Source: Saprospiraceae bacterium (GTDB lineage Bacteria > Bacteroidota > Bacteroidia > Chitinophagales > Saprospiraceae). Taken from it: DNA of 7,624 nucleotides. The stretch's first letter is position 1. Each line of letters opens with the position of its first letter. The translations under genes and the position numbers were made by a program. This document shows positions 1-6,413 of the stretch, one piece after another. A model generated the notes under the pieces. It was not told where the DNA came from, did no database searches, and saw only the letters and a list, made by a program, of their open reading frames with translations. The stretch covers positions 1 to 7,624 of the forward strand of contig JAGQWV010000720.1 of the NCBI GenBank assembly GCA_020437045.1, given 5' to 3'.

Positions 1-280
1 TGTCGTCAGTCAATTTCTCCCATTTCTGGACATCAAATTGATCTCCCTTTTCAAGAGATCCCTTTATGCTTTCCTCCACGACCAAGCGAAATCTAAAAAA
101 TACCTGGTCATCTTCGGAATGTTCATATACCTTAATCACACGGGCCATTACCAGGGCATCACTTCCATCTGCAAGGGTTCCAAGATTGGCAAAAGGCACA
201 ATCGTAGTCGCTTGCAGCAGGCAACTGGTCATTGCCACTATGAGGGTGACAAAGGGCCGAACAAAAAATTGTTCTTCCAT
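1..280 (-). CDS. N-terminal part of an exported protein of unknown function, running off the left edge
   Basis: A stop-free minus-strand frame starts at the ATG at 280-278 and is still open at the window edge, giving 93 residues. An in-frame TAG lies three codons upstream (289-287), so this ATG is the only possible start. Residues 1-10 (MEEQFFVRPF) are followed by a hydrophobic stretch, about 10-22 (FVTLIVAMTSCLL), and then QATTIVPFANLGTLADGSDA. This looks like a signal peptide cleaved near QA or ATT; the MTSC at 17-20 is a poor lipobox. The mature part (MARVIKVYE at 46-53 onward, FRFRLVVEESIKG at 62-74, KGDQFDV) reads as a soluble beta-rich domain. From memory, TTIVPFANLG-type openings occur in secreted Bacteroidota and proteobacterial proteins that often carry a matrixin-like metalloprotease or a sorting domain further on. 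That part lies outside the window, so this function is only a guess. The gene is separated from ndh by 370 nt and probably has its own promoter. Confidence 0.66.
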   Translation of the reverse strand, partial: MEEQFFVRPFVTLIVAMTSCLLQATTIVPFANLGTLADGSDALVMARVIKVYEHSEDDQVFFRFRLVVEESIKGSLEKGDQFDVQKWEKLTDD

Positions 281-650
281 AGTCGTCTATTTGCAGTAGC
301 TGACCATGGATAACTAGGTTTCGAAATAATTTTGAGTTTCAAATAATCATCACTACTGTTTGCATCTCATTGACTCCTCAGAATACAATATGACATTCAG
401 TAATGTCCGGTGGGTTCGATTTCTTTGCTAGACAGGATACCTGGTTTCAGGTGTTTGTGGCTGTAGGTTTTATAATTCTTACTCTTGCATTTTTACAAAT
501 TCTTTGCCAGTTGCTCGAATATTAGCACCGCATTTATACATATAATTAAATAATATTTATAGTTAATTGATAACAAGTATGTTGAATTAGTAAAATAAAT
601 ACCAAAAATTTCTAAAGTGCCGAATTCCCATACTGGAAAAGCTCACCTTT
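281..650. other. 370-nt spacer between two minus-strand genes; no convincing gene
   Basis: No substantial gene is visible on either strand. The 541-620 part is very AT-rich. On the minus strand it holds a weak Bacteroidota-type promoter candidate: TTG at 576-574, 18 nt, then TATTATTT at 555-548. This precedes a 20-codon frame at 541-479. Two short inverted repeats are present: GACATT/AATGTC (392-397 and 402-407) and ACCTG/CAGGT (439-443 and 448-452, extendable by G-U pairs on the plus strand). Neither is followed by a T tract, so neither is a good intrinsic terminator. The promoter of the exported-protein gene at 280 should lie here, but I find no clear TAnnTTTG box directly upstream of it. 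Confidence 0.5.
479..541 (-). CDS. Possible 20-residue ORF or gene remnant; doubtful
   Basis: An ATG at 541-539 opens a short frame ending in TAA at 481-479. The peptide begins MYKCGANIRATG and ends KEFVKMQE. It lies downstream of an AT-rich, weakly promoter-like stretch, and its own sequence is less AT-rich than what precedes it. This could be a small protein, a leader peptide or a decayed fragment of a larger gene. I recognise no family. At this length a chance frame is quite likely, and no ribosome-binding sequence supports it. Confidence 0.15.
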   Translation of the reverse strand: MYKCGANIRATGKEFVKMQE

Positions 651-1940
651 TCACTTAGGTTTCTTTGGCTCTTTACTCGCGCGAATGATTAATCGGAGAG
701 ACTGATCATAGGTAAAATAGTTCCAGATCCAATTGAGGAAAACAATTACTTTATTGCGAACTCCCAGCAAAGAATAAAGATGCACCAGCAACCAGACTAT
801 CCAGGCAAAAAAGCCCTTAAACTTAAAATTAGGTAGATCCACAACAGCGCGATTCCGGCCAATGGTTGCCATCGACCCAAGATCTCTATAGGTAAATACT
901 CTCCAATGTTCAGGATTCTTTTGTTTCAGATTGGAAGCTAGATTCTTTGCCATCTGAATTGCTGTCTGAGCTACCTGAGGATGACCATCCGGATATTTCG
1001 GGTCTCCTTCTACGATAGCTGCATCTCCCAGGACAAAGACATCTTGTTGTTCCGGCACACGCAGGTAACGATCCACTTTGATTCTTTTTCCTCTACCCAA
1101 TTGGGTATCGATAACACCTTCCAGAACCGGACATATAATTCCTGCGGCCCAGATAACCTTGCCACATCTGATTTTGTCGCCATCATTAGTATAAACAAAA
1201 TCTCCATCAAACGATTGGACTCTTTTATTCAGGATCACCTGTACGCCCAGTTCTTTCAAATATCTCAAGGAATTGGTCGATGCCTTGTCAGACATACCGG
1301 GAAGAAGTTGAGATCCGGCATGAATCAGGTAAATATCTACTTCGCCATAAGGTAATTCACGGTAATCCTTGGGGAGAATATACTTTTTCATTTCCGCCAA
1401 AGCTCCGGCAACTTCAACCCCAGTTGCCCCACCACCCACTACAACAATGTCTATAAGTTCCTGACGTTCATCAAAATCCCGGATGGACAGTGCCCGTTCA
1501 TAATCTGTTAGAATTGCATTGCGCAAACCTAAAGCCTCCGAAATAGATTTCATCGGCAGGGTTAGTTCCTCAAATGCCTTATTACCGAAAAAATTAGTAG
1601 TGGCCCCCGTACATAACACTAACTTGTCGTAGTTGAGATACCCAAGATCAGCATAGATCTTTTTGTGTTCGAGATCGATTTTTTCGATTTCGGCATAGCG
1701 AATTAAAACGTTGGAAGCTCTTTGAAAAATCTTTCTCAACGGAAAACTGATGGATGAGGGTTCCAACCCAGCCATCGCCACCTGGTAAAAAAGAGGCTGA
1801 AACTGATGATAATTATTGCGATCGATGAGCACCACCTGATAGCTGGAACGAACCAGCGACCGGGCTAACTTTAGGCCGGCGAATCCCGCTCCAACGATTA
1901 CGATTCTCTCCTGGCCGGTTTCCGGTATATTAAATGCCAT
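651..1940 (-). CDS. ndh: Type II NADH:quinone oxidoreductase (NDH-2)
   Basis: This 429-residue flavoprotein is a single-subunit, non-proton-pumping NADH dehydrogenase that passes electrons from NADH through FAD to the membrane quinone. The FAD-binding Rossmann motif is GAGFAG at 17-22, preceded by the beta strand RIVIVG. The NADH-binding motif is GGGATG at 169-174, inside VVVGGGATGVEVAG. Other family marks are CTGATTNFFG at 110-119, WAAG at 264-267, the second FAD contact FVLGDAA at 302-308, and AQTAIQMA at 324-331 in the region lining the quinone site. The C-terminal end, about 352-412 (RDLGSMATIGRNRAVVDL, then GFFAWIVWLLVHLYSLLGVR), matches the hydrophobic amphipathic helices that dock these enzymes to the inner face of the membrane. 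Length is normal for the family. The gene begins 17 nt after the nucleotidyltransferase stop and is probably co-transcribed with it. The specific quinone cannot be read from the sequence; menaquinone is the usual one in this phylum. Confidence 0.94.
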   Translation of the reverse strand: MAFNIPETGQERIVIVGAGFAGLKLARSLVRSSYQVVLIDRNNYHQFQPLFYQVAMAGLEPSSISFPLRKIFQRASNVLIRYAEIEKIDLEHKKIYADLGYLNYDKLVLCTGATTNFFGNKAFEELTLPMKSISEALGLRNAILTDYERALSIRDFDERQELIDIVVVGGGATGVEVAGALAEMKKYILPKDYRELPYGEVDIYLIHAGSQLLPGMSDKASTNSLRYLKELGVQVILNKRVQSFDGDFVYTNDGDKIRCGKVIWAAGIICPVLEGVIDTQLGRGKRIKVDRYLRVPEQQDVFVLGDAAIVEGDPKYPDGHPQVAQTAIQMAKNLASNLKQKNPEHWRVFTYRDLGSMATIGRNRAVVDLPNFKFKGFFAWIVWLLVHLYSLLGVRNKVIVFLNWIWNYFTYDQSLRLIIRASKEPKKPK

Positions 1941-1957
1941 TGGGTAAAATTAGCCGT

Positions 1958-2857
1958 TCATTTCCAGAGTGGAGATGGATATTTACCAACATTCGCAAAT
2001 TCCTGGAATGCTTCTTTCACCATTTCGGCGTCTTCCTTATAGGTGACACCATACCACTGGTCATTAGAATGGAGCACCTTCACCTTGACTTTGCCTGACT
2101 TGATAAGGTCATCAATTATGATGGGTATATAGTACTCAGCCTTGGGATTGTCAAGGTTAGCCAGTACAAACTTGCGGAATCCCGCTTCCAATTCATCAAA
2201 GATCGTATGATGAAAGCCCCAAAAATTCATACTTACAACGGCGTCCGAAGCCAAACTGGCACCATCTTCTCCATAAACAATATGATCGTTTTTATAATGA
2301 ATTTTCAGAATTTCTTCGACGGTTGCCAGGTTTCCATCACGATCCGTACTGCATACACCACGGTTTACATGTCCTTTTTCGGACAAGGTATTGGACAAGG
2401 TATATCCAACCATAGCATATGTATGGGGGTTCACATCTTTTTTGAGAAAATCACCCAAAATATGAAAACACTCTTGGCCATAATAATCATCGGCATTGAT
2501 CACGGCAAAGGGTTCATCGATCACATCCTTGGCTACCAACACTGCCTGGGATGTACCCCATGGTTTCTCTCGCTCCGGCATATTCGGAATTCCTGCCACT
2601 TTCGGATTAAGGTCCTGGTGCACGTATTCCACCTGAATATCTGAAGAGAATCGATCACCGATCTTTTCCCTGAATTCTTTCTCAAAATGATCCCTGATCA
2701 CAAACACCACCTTCGTAAAACCCGCTTTAACCGCATCATATATTGAATATTCCAGAATCGTCTCTCCATTTGGCCCCAGTGCATCCAATTGCTTTAAGCC
2801 ACCATATCGGCTTCCCATACCGGCCGCAAGAACTAACAAACTTATATCCTTATTCAT
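1958..2857 (-). CDS. Sugar-phosphate nucleotidyltransferase family protein
   Basis: This 299-residue GT-A-fold NTP transferase carries the glycine-rich nucleotide-binding motif LAAGMGSRYGGLKQ at 10-23, followed by GPNGETILEYSIYDA at 28-42, where pyrophosphorylases place the activating signature. PWGTSQAVLVAKD (99-111) fits the base- and phosphate-contacting loop. NADDYYG (121-127) carries the acidic residues expected to bind the catalytic metal. Further conserved-looking stretches are GHVNRGVC (162-169), SMNFWGFH (209-216), EYYIP (241-245) and WYGVTYKED (268-276). The family joins a sugar-1-phosphate or similar phosphate to a nucleotide, releasing pyrophosphate. The substrate cannot be told here; related Bacteroidota proteins are usually annotated only as nucleotidyltransferase. 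It is the first gene of the probable pair with ndh. A possible -7 box (2889-2882) lies 24 nt before the ATG, and an AGGA close to the start is a weak ribosome-binding site. Confidence 0.88.
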   Translation of the reverse strand: MNKDISLLVLAAGMGSRYGGLKQLDALGPNGETILEYSIYDAVKAGFTKVVFVIRDHFEKEFREKIGDRFSSDIQVEYVHQDLNPKVAGIPNMPEREKPWGTSQAVLVAKDVIDEPFAVINADDYYGQECFHILGDFLKKDVNPHTYAMVGYTLSNTLSEKGHVNRGVCSTDRDGNLATVEEILKIHYKNDHIVYGEDGASLASDAVVSMNFWGFHHTIFDELEAGFRKFVLANLDNPKAEYYIPIIIDDLIKSGKVKVKVLHSNDQWYGVTYKEDAEMVKEAFQEFANVGKYPSPLWK

Positions 2858-2881
2858 ACATCCTGATTATGAAAAATTTAT

Positions 2882-2889
2882 TAAAGTTA
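2882..2889 (-). promoter_or_regulatory. Candidate Bacteroidota -7 box for the nucleotidyltransferase-ndh operon
   Basis: Read on the minus strand the sequence is TAACTTTA, matching seven of eight positions of the Bacteroidota -7 consensus TAnnTTTG. It ends 24 nt before the ATG at 2857, which would give a leader of roughly 20 nt. No clear TTG-type -33 element lies at the expected distance. An alternative with E. coli-like geometry (TTGATT, 16 nt, TATGAA) lies about 20-45 nt further upstream. The call is tentative. Confidence 0.3.
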
Positions 2890-3043
2890 CATCGGCTATT
2901 CATAGTATCTGGAATATCAGAATCAACCATTCTCAATCAATGAGATTCATCAGAGAGATACTCCCATAATTCATCCATAAGCTACGATACAACTATCCTA
3001 TTGAGCACAAAGATAGAAAGCTGTGTATGATATCAAAAACCTC

Positions 3044-3060
3044 CCAAAAACATCTTTTGG
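3044..3060. repeat. Inverted repeat CCAAAA-(5 nt)-TTTTGG
   Basis: Two perfect 6-base arms, 3044-3049 and 3055-3060, flank the 5-nt loop ACATC, roughly 135 nt upstream of the symporter start. It could form a hairpin in a plus-strand leader transcript or be a dimeric repressor site. There is no T tract after it, which argues against a terminator. Its CCAA/TTGG arm ends are shared with the next inverted repeat at 3096. Confidence 0.4.
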
Positions 3061-3095
3061 ACCTTAGATCGCCAACCATCAAGACGCATACTCTA

Positions 3096-3111
3096 TGCCA
3101 AATAATTGGCA
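3096..3111. repeat. Near-perfect 16-nt palindrome TGCCAA-ATAA-TTGGCA, possible operator
   Basis: Arms 3096-3101 and 3106-3111 are perfectly complementary around ATAA, about 80 nt before the symporter start. The size and symmetry resemble binding sites of dimeric helix-turn-helix regulators, such as those often controlling carbohydrate transporters. This is inference: no regulator gene lies in the window. It could also be a small RNA hairpin in the leader. Confidence 0.4.
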
Positions 3112-3193
3112 ACCCCTAAGGATCCGAAAATGCAATCCATTTGTGTATATTGAACTCGTAAACTTTCTTGACAAACCTAACTTTTGCCAAAGC

Positions 3194-4984
3194 ATGACAC
3201 TCGCCACTATTGATATCGTCATTATCATCTTCTTTTTTTCCATTACCCTGGCCATCGGTCTCTATGTATCGAGGACATCGGGGAAGAGCACAGATGAATT
3301 TTTTCTTTCTGGTCGTAGTATGCCATGGTGGTTATTGGGAATGTCAATGGTGGCCACCACTTTCTCGACTGACACTCCAAACCTGGTCACTGATATCGTT
3401 AGGCAACATGGTGTATCAGGCAACTGGGTTTGGTGGGTATTTCTCTTGACTGGAATGTTGACGGTATTTGTATATGCTAAATTATGGAGGAAATCAGCAG
3501 TAACCACAGACATCGAATTTTACGAACTGCGGTATGGTGGAAAACCTGCCCGTTTTCTGAGAGGATCTCGTTCTGTTTTTTTAGGCCTTGTATTTAATGT
3601 CTTGGCGATGTCCGGAGTTACATTGGCGGCTATCAAAATTGGAGCTGTAATGTTGGACCTCTCTCCCATGCAAACAGTCGGTCTGGCTGCTCTGGTCACC
3701 GTTATCTTTAGCTCATTAGGTGGATTTAAAGGTGTAGTATACACTGATTTTGTATTGTTTTTCGTGGCCATGATAGGGTCTATCGGAGCAGCCGTCGTTG
3801 CCGTAAATCATCCCGATGTGGGAGGTTTGTCCGGCTTATTGTCACACGAGCAAATTGTTGATAAAATATCTATTTTACCTGAGTTCAGTAACCGGGACAT
3901 CCTGATATCGCTGGTGATTATTCCCTTGGCGGTCCAGTGGTGGGCGGCCTGGTATCCGGGGGCAGAACCTGGAGGTGGAGGCTATATTGCCCAACGGATG
4001 TTAGCATCCAAGAATGAAAATCATGCTATCGGTGCTACATTTTTTTTCAATATTCTTCATTATGCGCTCAGACCATGGCCCTGGATTTTGGTGGCCCTGG
4101 CTTCAATGATCGTGTTTCCTGATTTGGAAAGTCTGCGGACGGCCTTTCCGAATGTCGAAGAAAGTAAAATCGGAAACGACCTGGCCTATCCCGCCATGTT
4201 GACATTCTTACCTGCTGGATTGCTTGGATTGGTTCTGGCGGCACTGATTGCTGCATTTATGTCCACGATATCCACGCATTTAAATTGGGGGGCATCATAT
4301 CTGGTCAATGATTTCTATCGACGCTTTCTTCATCCGGAAGCTACCGAAAAAGAATGTGTTGCGGCAGGTAGAGTAACCACCTTTCTGTTGATGGCGCTAG
4401 CTGCCTTAACGGCTCTTTTGATGACCAATGCCTTGCAAATCTTCGACTTCATTTTAATGTTTGGTGCCGGTACCGGACTGATCTTTTTGTTGCGATGGTT
4501 TTGGTGGAGAATCAATGCCTGGAGTGAAATTGCGGCCATGTTTTCCTCAGGTCTGATATCCTTCTTTTTTGTCCTGGGTAATGCCTATCCGGAGTCCTGG
4601 CCTGCCTATTTACGATTTCCTTTAATTGTCCTTATTACGACTATTATATGGGTGACGGTAACCTTTCTGACACAACCGGAATCAAAAGATACGCTGCGTA
4701 ATTTCTATAAAAAAATACAACCCGGAGGTAAGGGATGGCAAGTGGTGGTGGATGATGCAAAGAAAGATGGCGAAAATATTGTCGATCCCAGAGCTAAATG
4801 GACACTGCCCACGGGAATATTGGCGATGTTCGCCGGTACCATCCTGGTATATGCACTGCTCTTCGCTACCGGAAAACTGCTCTTTGGTCAACCAGGCATG
4901 GCCCTCCTATTATTTGTTATCGGTCTGGTTGCTGCCTGGGTTTTGGTGCGATTTTGGAATAAGGTAGGTAGCGAAATTATTTAG
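3194..4984 (+). CDS. Sodium:solute symporter (SSS family)
   Basis: This polytopic inner-membrane transporter of the SSS family (596 residues from the chosen start) couples sodium entry to solute uptake. It opens with a hydrophobic helix (about 5-25), then DEFFLSGRSMPWWLLGMSMV (34-53) and ATTFSTDTPNL (54-64), the family's first core helix with its unwound centre. The block QWWAAWYPGAEPGGGGYIAQ (248-267) marks a subgroup common in Bacteroidota. LAALIAAFMSTISTHLNWGA (348-367) is the equivalent of the helix supplying serine/threonine ligands to the conserved sodium site. A soluble loop (about 494-537) precedes two C-terminal helices (about 539-559 and 567-586). Many SSS proteins have 13-15 helices, and the length fits. 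I chose the ATG at 3194 because the 33 codons between the ATG at 3095 and it (KCNPF...NFCQS) look unlike any SSS N-terminus. The solute is unknown; sugars, amino acids and organic acids are all possible. Confidence 0.93.
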   Translation: MTLATIDIVIIIFFFSITLAIGLYVSRTSGKSTDEFFLSGRSMPWWLLGMSMVATTFSTDTPNLVTDIVRQHGVSGNWVWWVFLLTGMLTVFVYAKLWRKSAVTTDIEFYELRYGGKPARFLRGSRSVFLGLVFNVLAMSGVTLAAIKIGAVMLDLSPMQTVGLAALVTVIFSSLGGFKGVVYTDFVLFFVAMIGSIGAAVVAVNHPDVGGLSGLLSHEQIVDKISILPEFSNRDILISLVIIPLAVQWWAAWYPGAEPGGGGYIAQRMLASKNENHAIGATFFFNILHYALRPWPWILVALASMIVFPDLESLRTAFPNVEESKIGNDLAYPAMLTFLPAGLLGLVLAALIAAFMSTISTHLNWGASYLVNDFYRRFLHPEATEKECVAAGRVTTFLLMALAALTALLMTNALQIFDFILMFGAGTGLIFLLRWFWWRINAWSEIAAMFSSGLISFFFVLGNAYPESWPAYLRFPLIVLITTIIWVTVTFLTQPESKDTLRNFYKKIQPGGKGWQVVVDDAKKDGENIVDPRAKWTLPTGILAMFAGTILVYALLFATGKLLFGQPGMALLLFVIGLVAAWVLVRFWNKVGSEII

Positions 4985-4998
4985 GAAATATCGTAAAG

Positions 4999-5406
4999 AT
5001 GTATTCACAAAGTACTCAGATAAGAGTGCGCTATGGAGAGACTGATCAAATGGGGTTTGTCTACTATGGTAACTATGCCCTCTATTATGAGGTAGGGAGA
5101 GTAGAGGCCATTCGCTCACTTGGATTGACCTATAAGGATCTGGAGGATCAAGGAATATTGATGCCTGTGGTCAGGCTTGAGTCCAAATACATCCAACCGG
5201 CCAAATATGATGATTTATTAACAATAACATCAACTATTGATACGCTCCCCGATAGATTTATCATCTTTGATGTGGTGATCACAAACGAATTTGAGCAAAT
5301 CTTAAACAAAGCCAAGGTGACTTTGTGTTTCAGAGATGCACATAGTGGAAACCAAATACGAACACCATCTTCCATCTTGCAAAAATTGAAACCTTATTTT
5401 TCATAG
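4999..5406 (+). CDS. Acyl-CoA thioesterase of the YbgC/FadM (4-hydroxybenzoyl-CoA thioesterase-like) family
   Basis: This 135-residue single-domain hotdog-fold protein is the usual size for the family, which hydrolyses acyl-CoA thioesters in the cytosol. The N-terminal signature is RVRYGETDQMGFVYYGNYAL at 9-28; D16 lies where the catalytic aspartate is found in 4-hydroxybenzoyl-CoA thioesterase. The residue often His or Val in Gly-x-Val is Phe20 here, in the TDQMGxVYYGNY form I associate with Bacteroidota homologues. The helix YEVGRVEAIRSLG (30-42) and PVVRLESKYIQPAKYDD (56-72) complete the fold signature. It starts 14 nt after the symporter stop, with an AGGA about a dozen bases upstream of the ATG, so it is probably co-transcribed. 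The natural acyl substrate is not evident. The context gives no Tol-Pal link, unlike enterobacterial YbgC. Confidence 0.9.
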   Translation: MYSQSTQIRVRYGETDQMGFVYYGNYALYYEVGRVEAIRSLGLTYKDLEDQGILMPVVRLESKYIQPAKYDDLLTITSTIDTLPDRFIIFDVVITNEFEQILNKAKVTLCFRDAHSGNQIRTPSSILQKLKPYFS

Positions 5407-5434
5407 GATCTACATATGGGCCAAGCGACTGTAT

Positions 5435-6361
5435 TTGAGAATACTGACCATCCTGCGTAAATGGATGCGTACACACTCATTGCCTGGTTTTTTTGGAATA
5501 CCGATCTGGGATGTCTTTATTTTCCTGGTCAATGAATTGAAAAGAGAGGATATTGTAACGCGGGCCAACAGTATTGCGTACAGTTTTTTCCTTTCCCTTT
5601 TTCCGACCATTATCTTCATGTTTACCCTATTACCATATGTACCGATCCATGATCTTGATGAGGTAATTAAAAACGCCATCCGACAGGTAATGCCGGTCAA
5701 TGCCCATGCCTTTCTCTTTGAAACGGTAGAGAGCCTAACCTCCATACCCCGGGGTGGTTTGTTGTCAGTTGGTTTTGTTTTGGCGGTGATCTTTGCGTCC
5801 AGTGGTATGTTGACGCTGATGAGAGGATTTGAAAAATCGTACGAAGTTTCCTTTAAAGCCAGAACTTATCTGACGAAAAGGGGCATTGCAATAGCGCTGA
5901 CATCCTTTGTGGGTATTTCATTTATTGTATCGGGAACACTGATTGTCACTGGTGACCAACTTTTTGGTTTATTGTTTGGTAGTGATGAAAGCTCATTTGT
6001 AGTGAGTCTGATTAAATGGTTTGCCTTGCTCTTGCTTTTCTATAGTGTAATTGGAGTGATCTATCGATTTGGTCCTCCATTAAAACGGAAGTTTGGTATG
6101 ATGTCTCCAGGGACCACGCTGGCTACCGTCGTGAGCCTGATGACCTCTGCAGCCTTTACTTATATCATAGATAATTTTGGTACTCAAAGCCGGGTTTATG
6201 GCTCACTTGGAGCATTGATCGTAATCTTAGTATGGATGCAAATGAATTGTTTTATTCTTTTGGCTGGATTTGAACTTAATGCCAGTATTGCGGTAAACCG
6301 GGATCTTCGACAACGAAAAAGAAGTGCGGCCACACTGATTCACGAACATAAAGTGCATTAG
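5435..6361 (+). CDS. YihY/BrkB-family integral membrane protein
   Basis: This is a six-helix inner-membrane protein of the YihY/virulence factor BrkB family; the family was once mislabelled ribonuclease BN and its molecular role is still unclear. Counting from the TTG start, predicted helices are near 45-67, 108-129, 150-172, 188-210, 225-246 and 256-281. Family marks are RANSIAYSFFLSLFPTIIF (43-61), SSGMLTLMRGFEKSYEV (122-138), RFGPP (211-215), SPGTTLATV (224-232), and the C-terminal YGSLGALIVILVWMQMNCF (255-273) ending in LLAGFELNA. The start is uncertain. TTG at 5435 gives 308 residues with a basic amphipathic head; the first in-frame ATG is at 5465 and gives 298. The ATG at 5416 is out of frame and ends in TAA at 5458-5460. 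The gene lies 28 nt (or 58 nt) after the thioesterase, so co-transcription is likely. Confidence 0.9.
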   Translation: MRILTILRKWMRTHSLPGFFGIPIWDVFIFLVNELKREDIVTRANSIAYSFFLSLFPTIIFMFTLLPYVPIHDLDEVIKNAIRQVMPVNAHAFLFETVESLTSIPRGGLLSVGFVLAVIFASSGMLTLMRGFEKSYEVSFKARTYLTKRGIAIALTSFVGISFIVSGTLIVTGDQLFGLLFGSDESSFVVSLIKWFALLLLFYSVIGVIYRFGPPLKRKFGMMSPGTTLATVVSLMTSAAFTYIIDNFGTQSRVYGSLGALIVILVWMQMNCFILLAGFELNASIAVNRDLRQRKRSAATLIHEHKVH

Positions 6362-6365
6362 ATCT

Positions 6366-6408
6366 GATTCGGCTCCTTTGAAATTACGGATGTTCACAGG
6401 AGCAAATC
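6366..6408. terminator. Imperfect hairpin between convergent genes, possible bidirectional terminator
   Basis: In the 52-nt gap between the converging YihY and ubiX genes, nested arms pair as follows: GATT (6366-6369) with AATC (6405-6408), GCTCCT (6372-6377) with AGGAGC (6398-6403), and TGAA (6379-6382) with TTCA (6393-6396). Small internal mismatches separate them, and they surround a 10-nt loop. The position suits a shared terminator. No T tract follows on either strand, so this is a weaker call than a classic intrinsic terminator. Confidence 0.4.
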
Positions 6409-6413
6409 CTGAT

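Larger units (their letters stand above)
2858..3193. other. 336-nt divergent control region between the nucleotidyltransferase and symporter genes
   Basis: No gene is visible. The region must hold promoters for both flanking transcription units. It contains the minus-strand -7 candidate at 2889-2882, a short TCTCA/TGAGA inverted repeat (2931-2935 and 2941-2945), and two clean inverted repeats at 3044-3060 and 3096-3111. A possible plus-strand promoter is TTGAGC at 3001-3006, then 19 nt, then TATGAT at 3026-3031, but it does not match the Bacteroidota consensus well. An open frame from an ATG at 3095 runs in phase into the symporter; I regard it as untranslated leader rather than coding sequence. 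Confidence 0.5.

Noticed and set aside
38..313. Plus-strand open frame of 91 codons at the left end
   Set aside because: The minus strand of the same stretch encodes a signal-peptide-bearing protein with sensible composition, so the plus-strand frame is a shadow.
392..407. GACATT/AATGTC hairpin as a terminator or attachment site
   Set aside because: The stem is only 6 bp with no T tract, no flanking repeats and no integrase or recombinase gene nearby.
636..652. GAAAAG/CTTTTC inverted repeat at the end of ndh as a terminator
   Set aside because: It overlaps the stop codon, has an AT-rich 6-bp stem and no T tract downstream on the minus strand.
981..1355. 124-codon plus-strand open frame opposite ndh
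   Set aside because: It is antisense to the well-supported NDH-2 coding sequence; its residues follow from complementary codons and resemble no family.
2207..2644. 145-codon plus-strand open frame opposite the nucleotidyltransferase gene
   Set aside because: It lies wholly antisense to a gene with clear family motifs, and its translation shows no recognisable domain. It is a shadow frame.
3095..3193. N-terminal extension of the symporter from the ATG at 3095
   Set aside because: The 33 added residues do not resemble SSS N-termini, and that ATG sits on the edge of a palindrome, making leader sequence more likely.
5410..5745. 111-codon minus-strand open frame opposite the start of the YihY gene
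   Set aside because: The plus strand encodes a clear membrane protein here, and the antisense product is compositionally odd with no motif.
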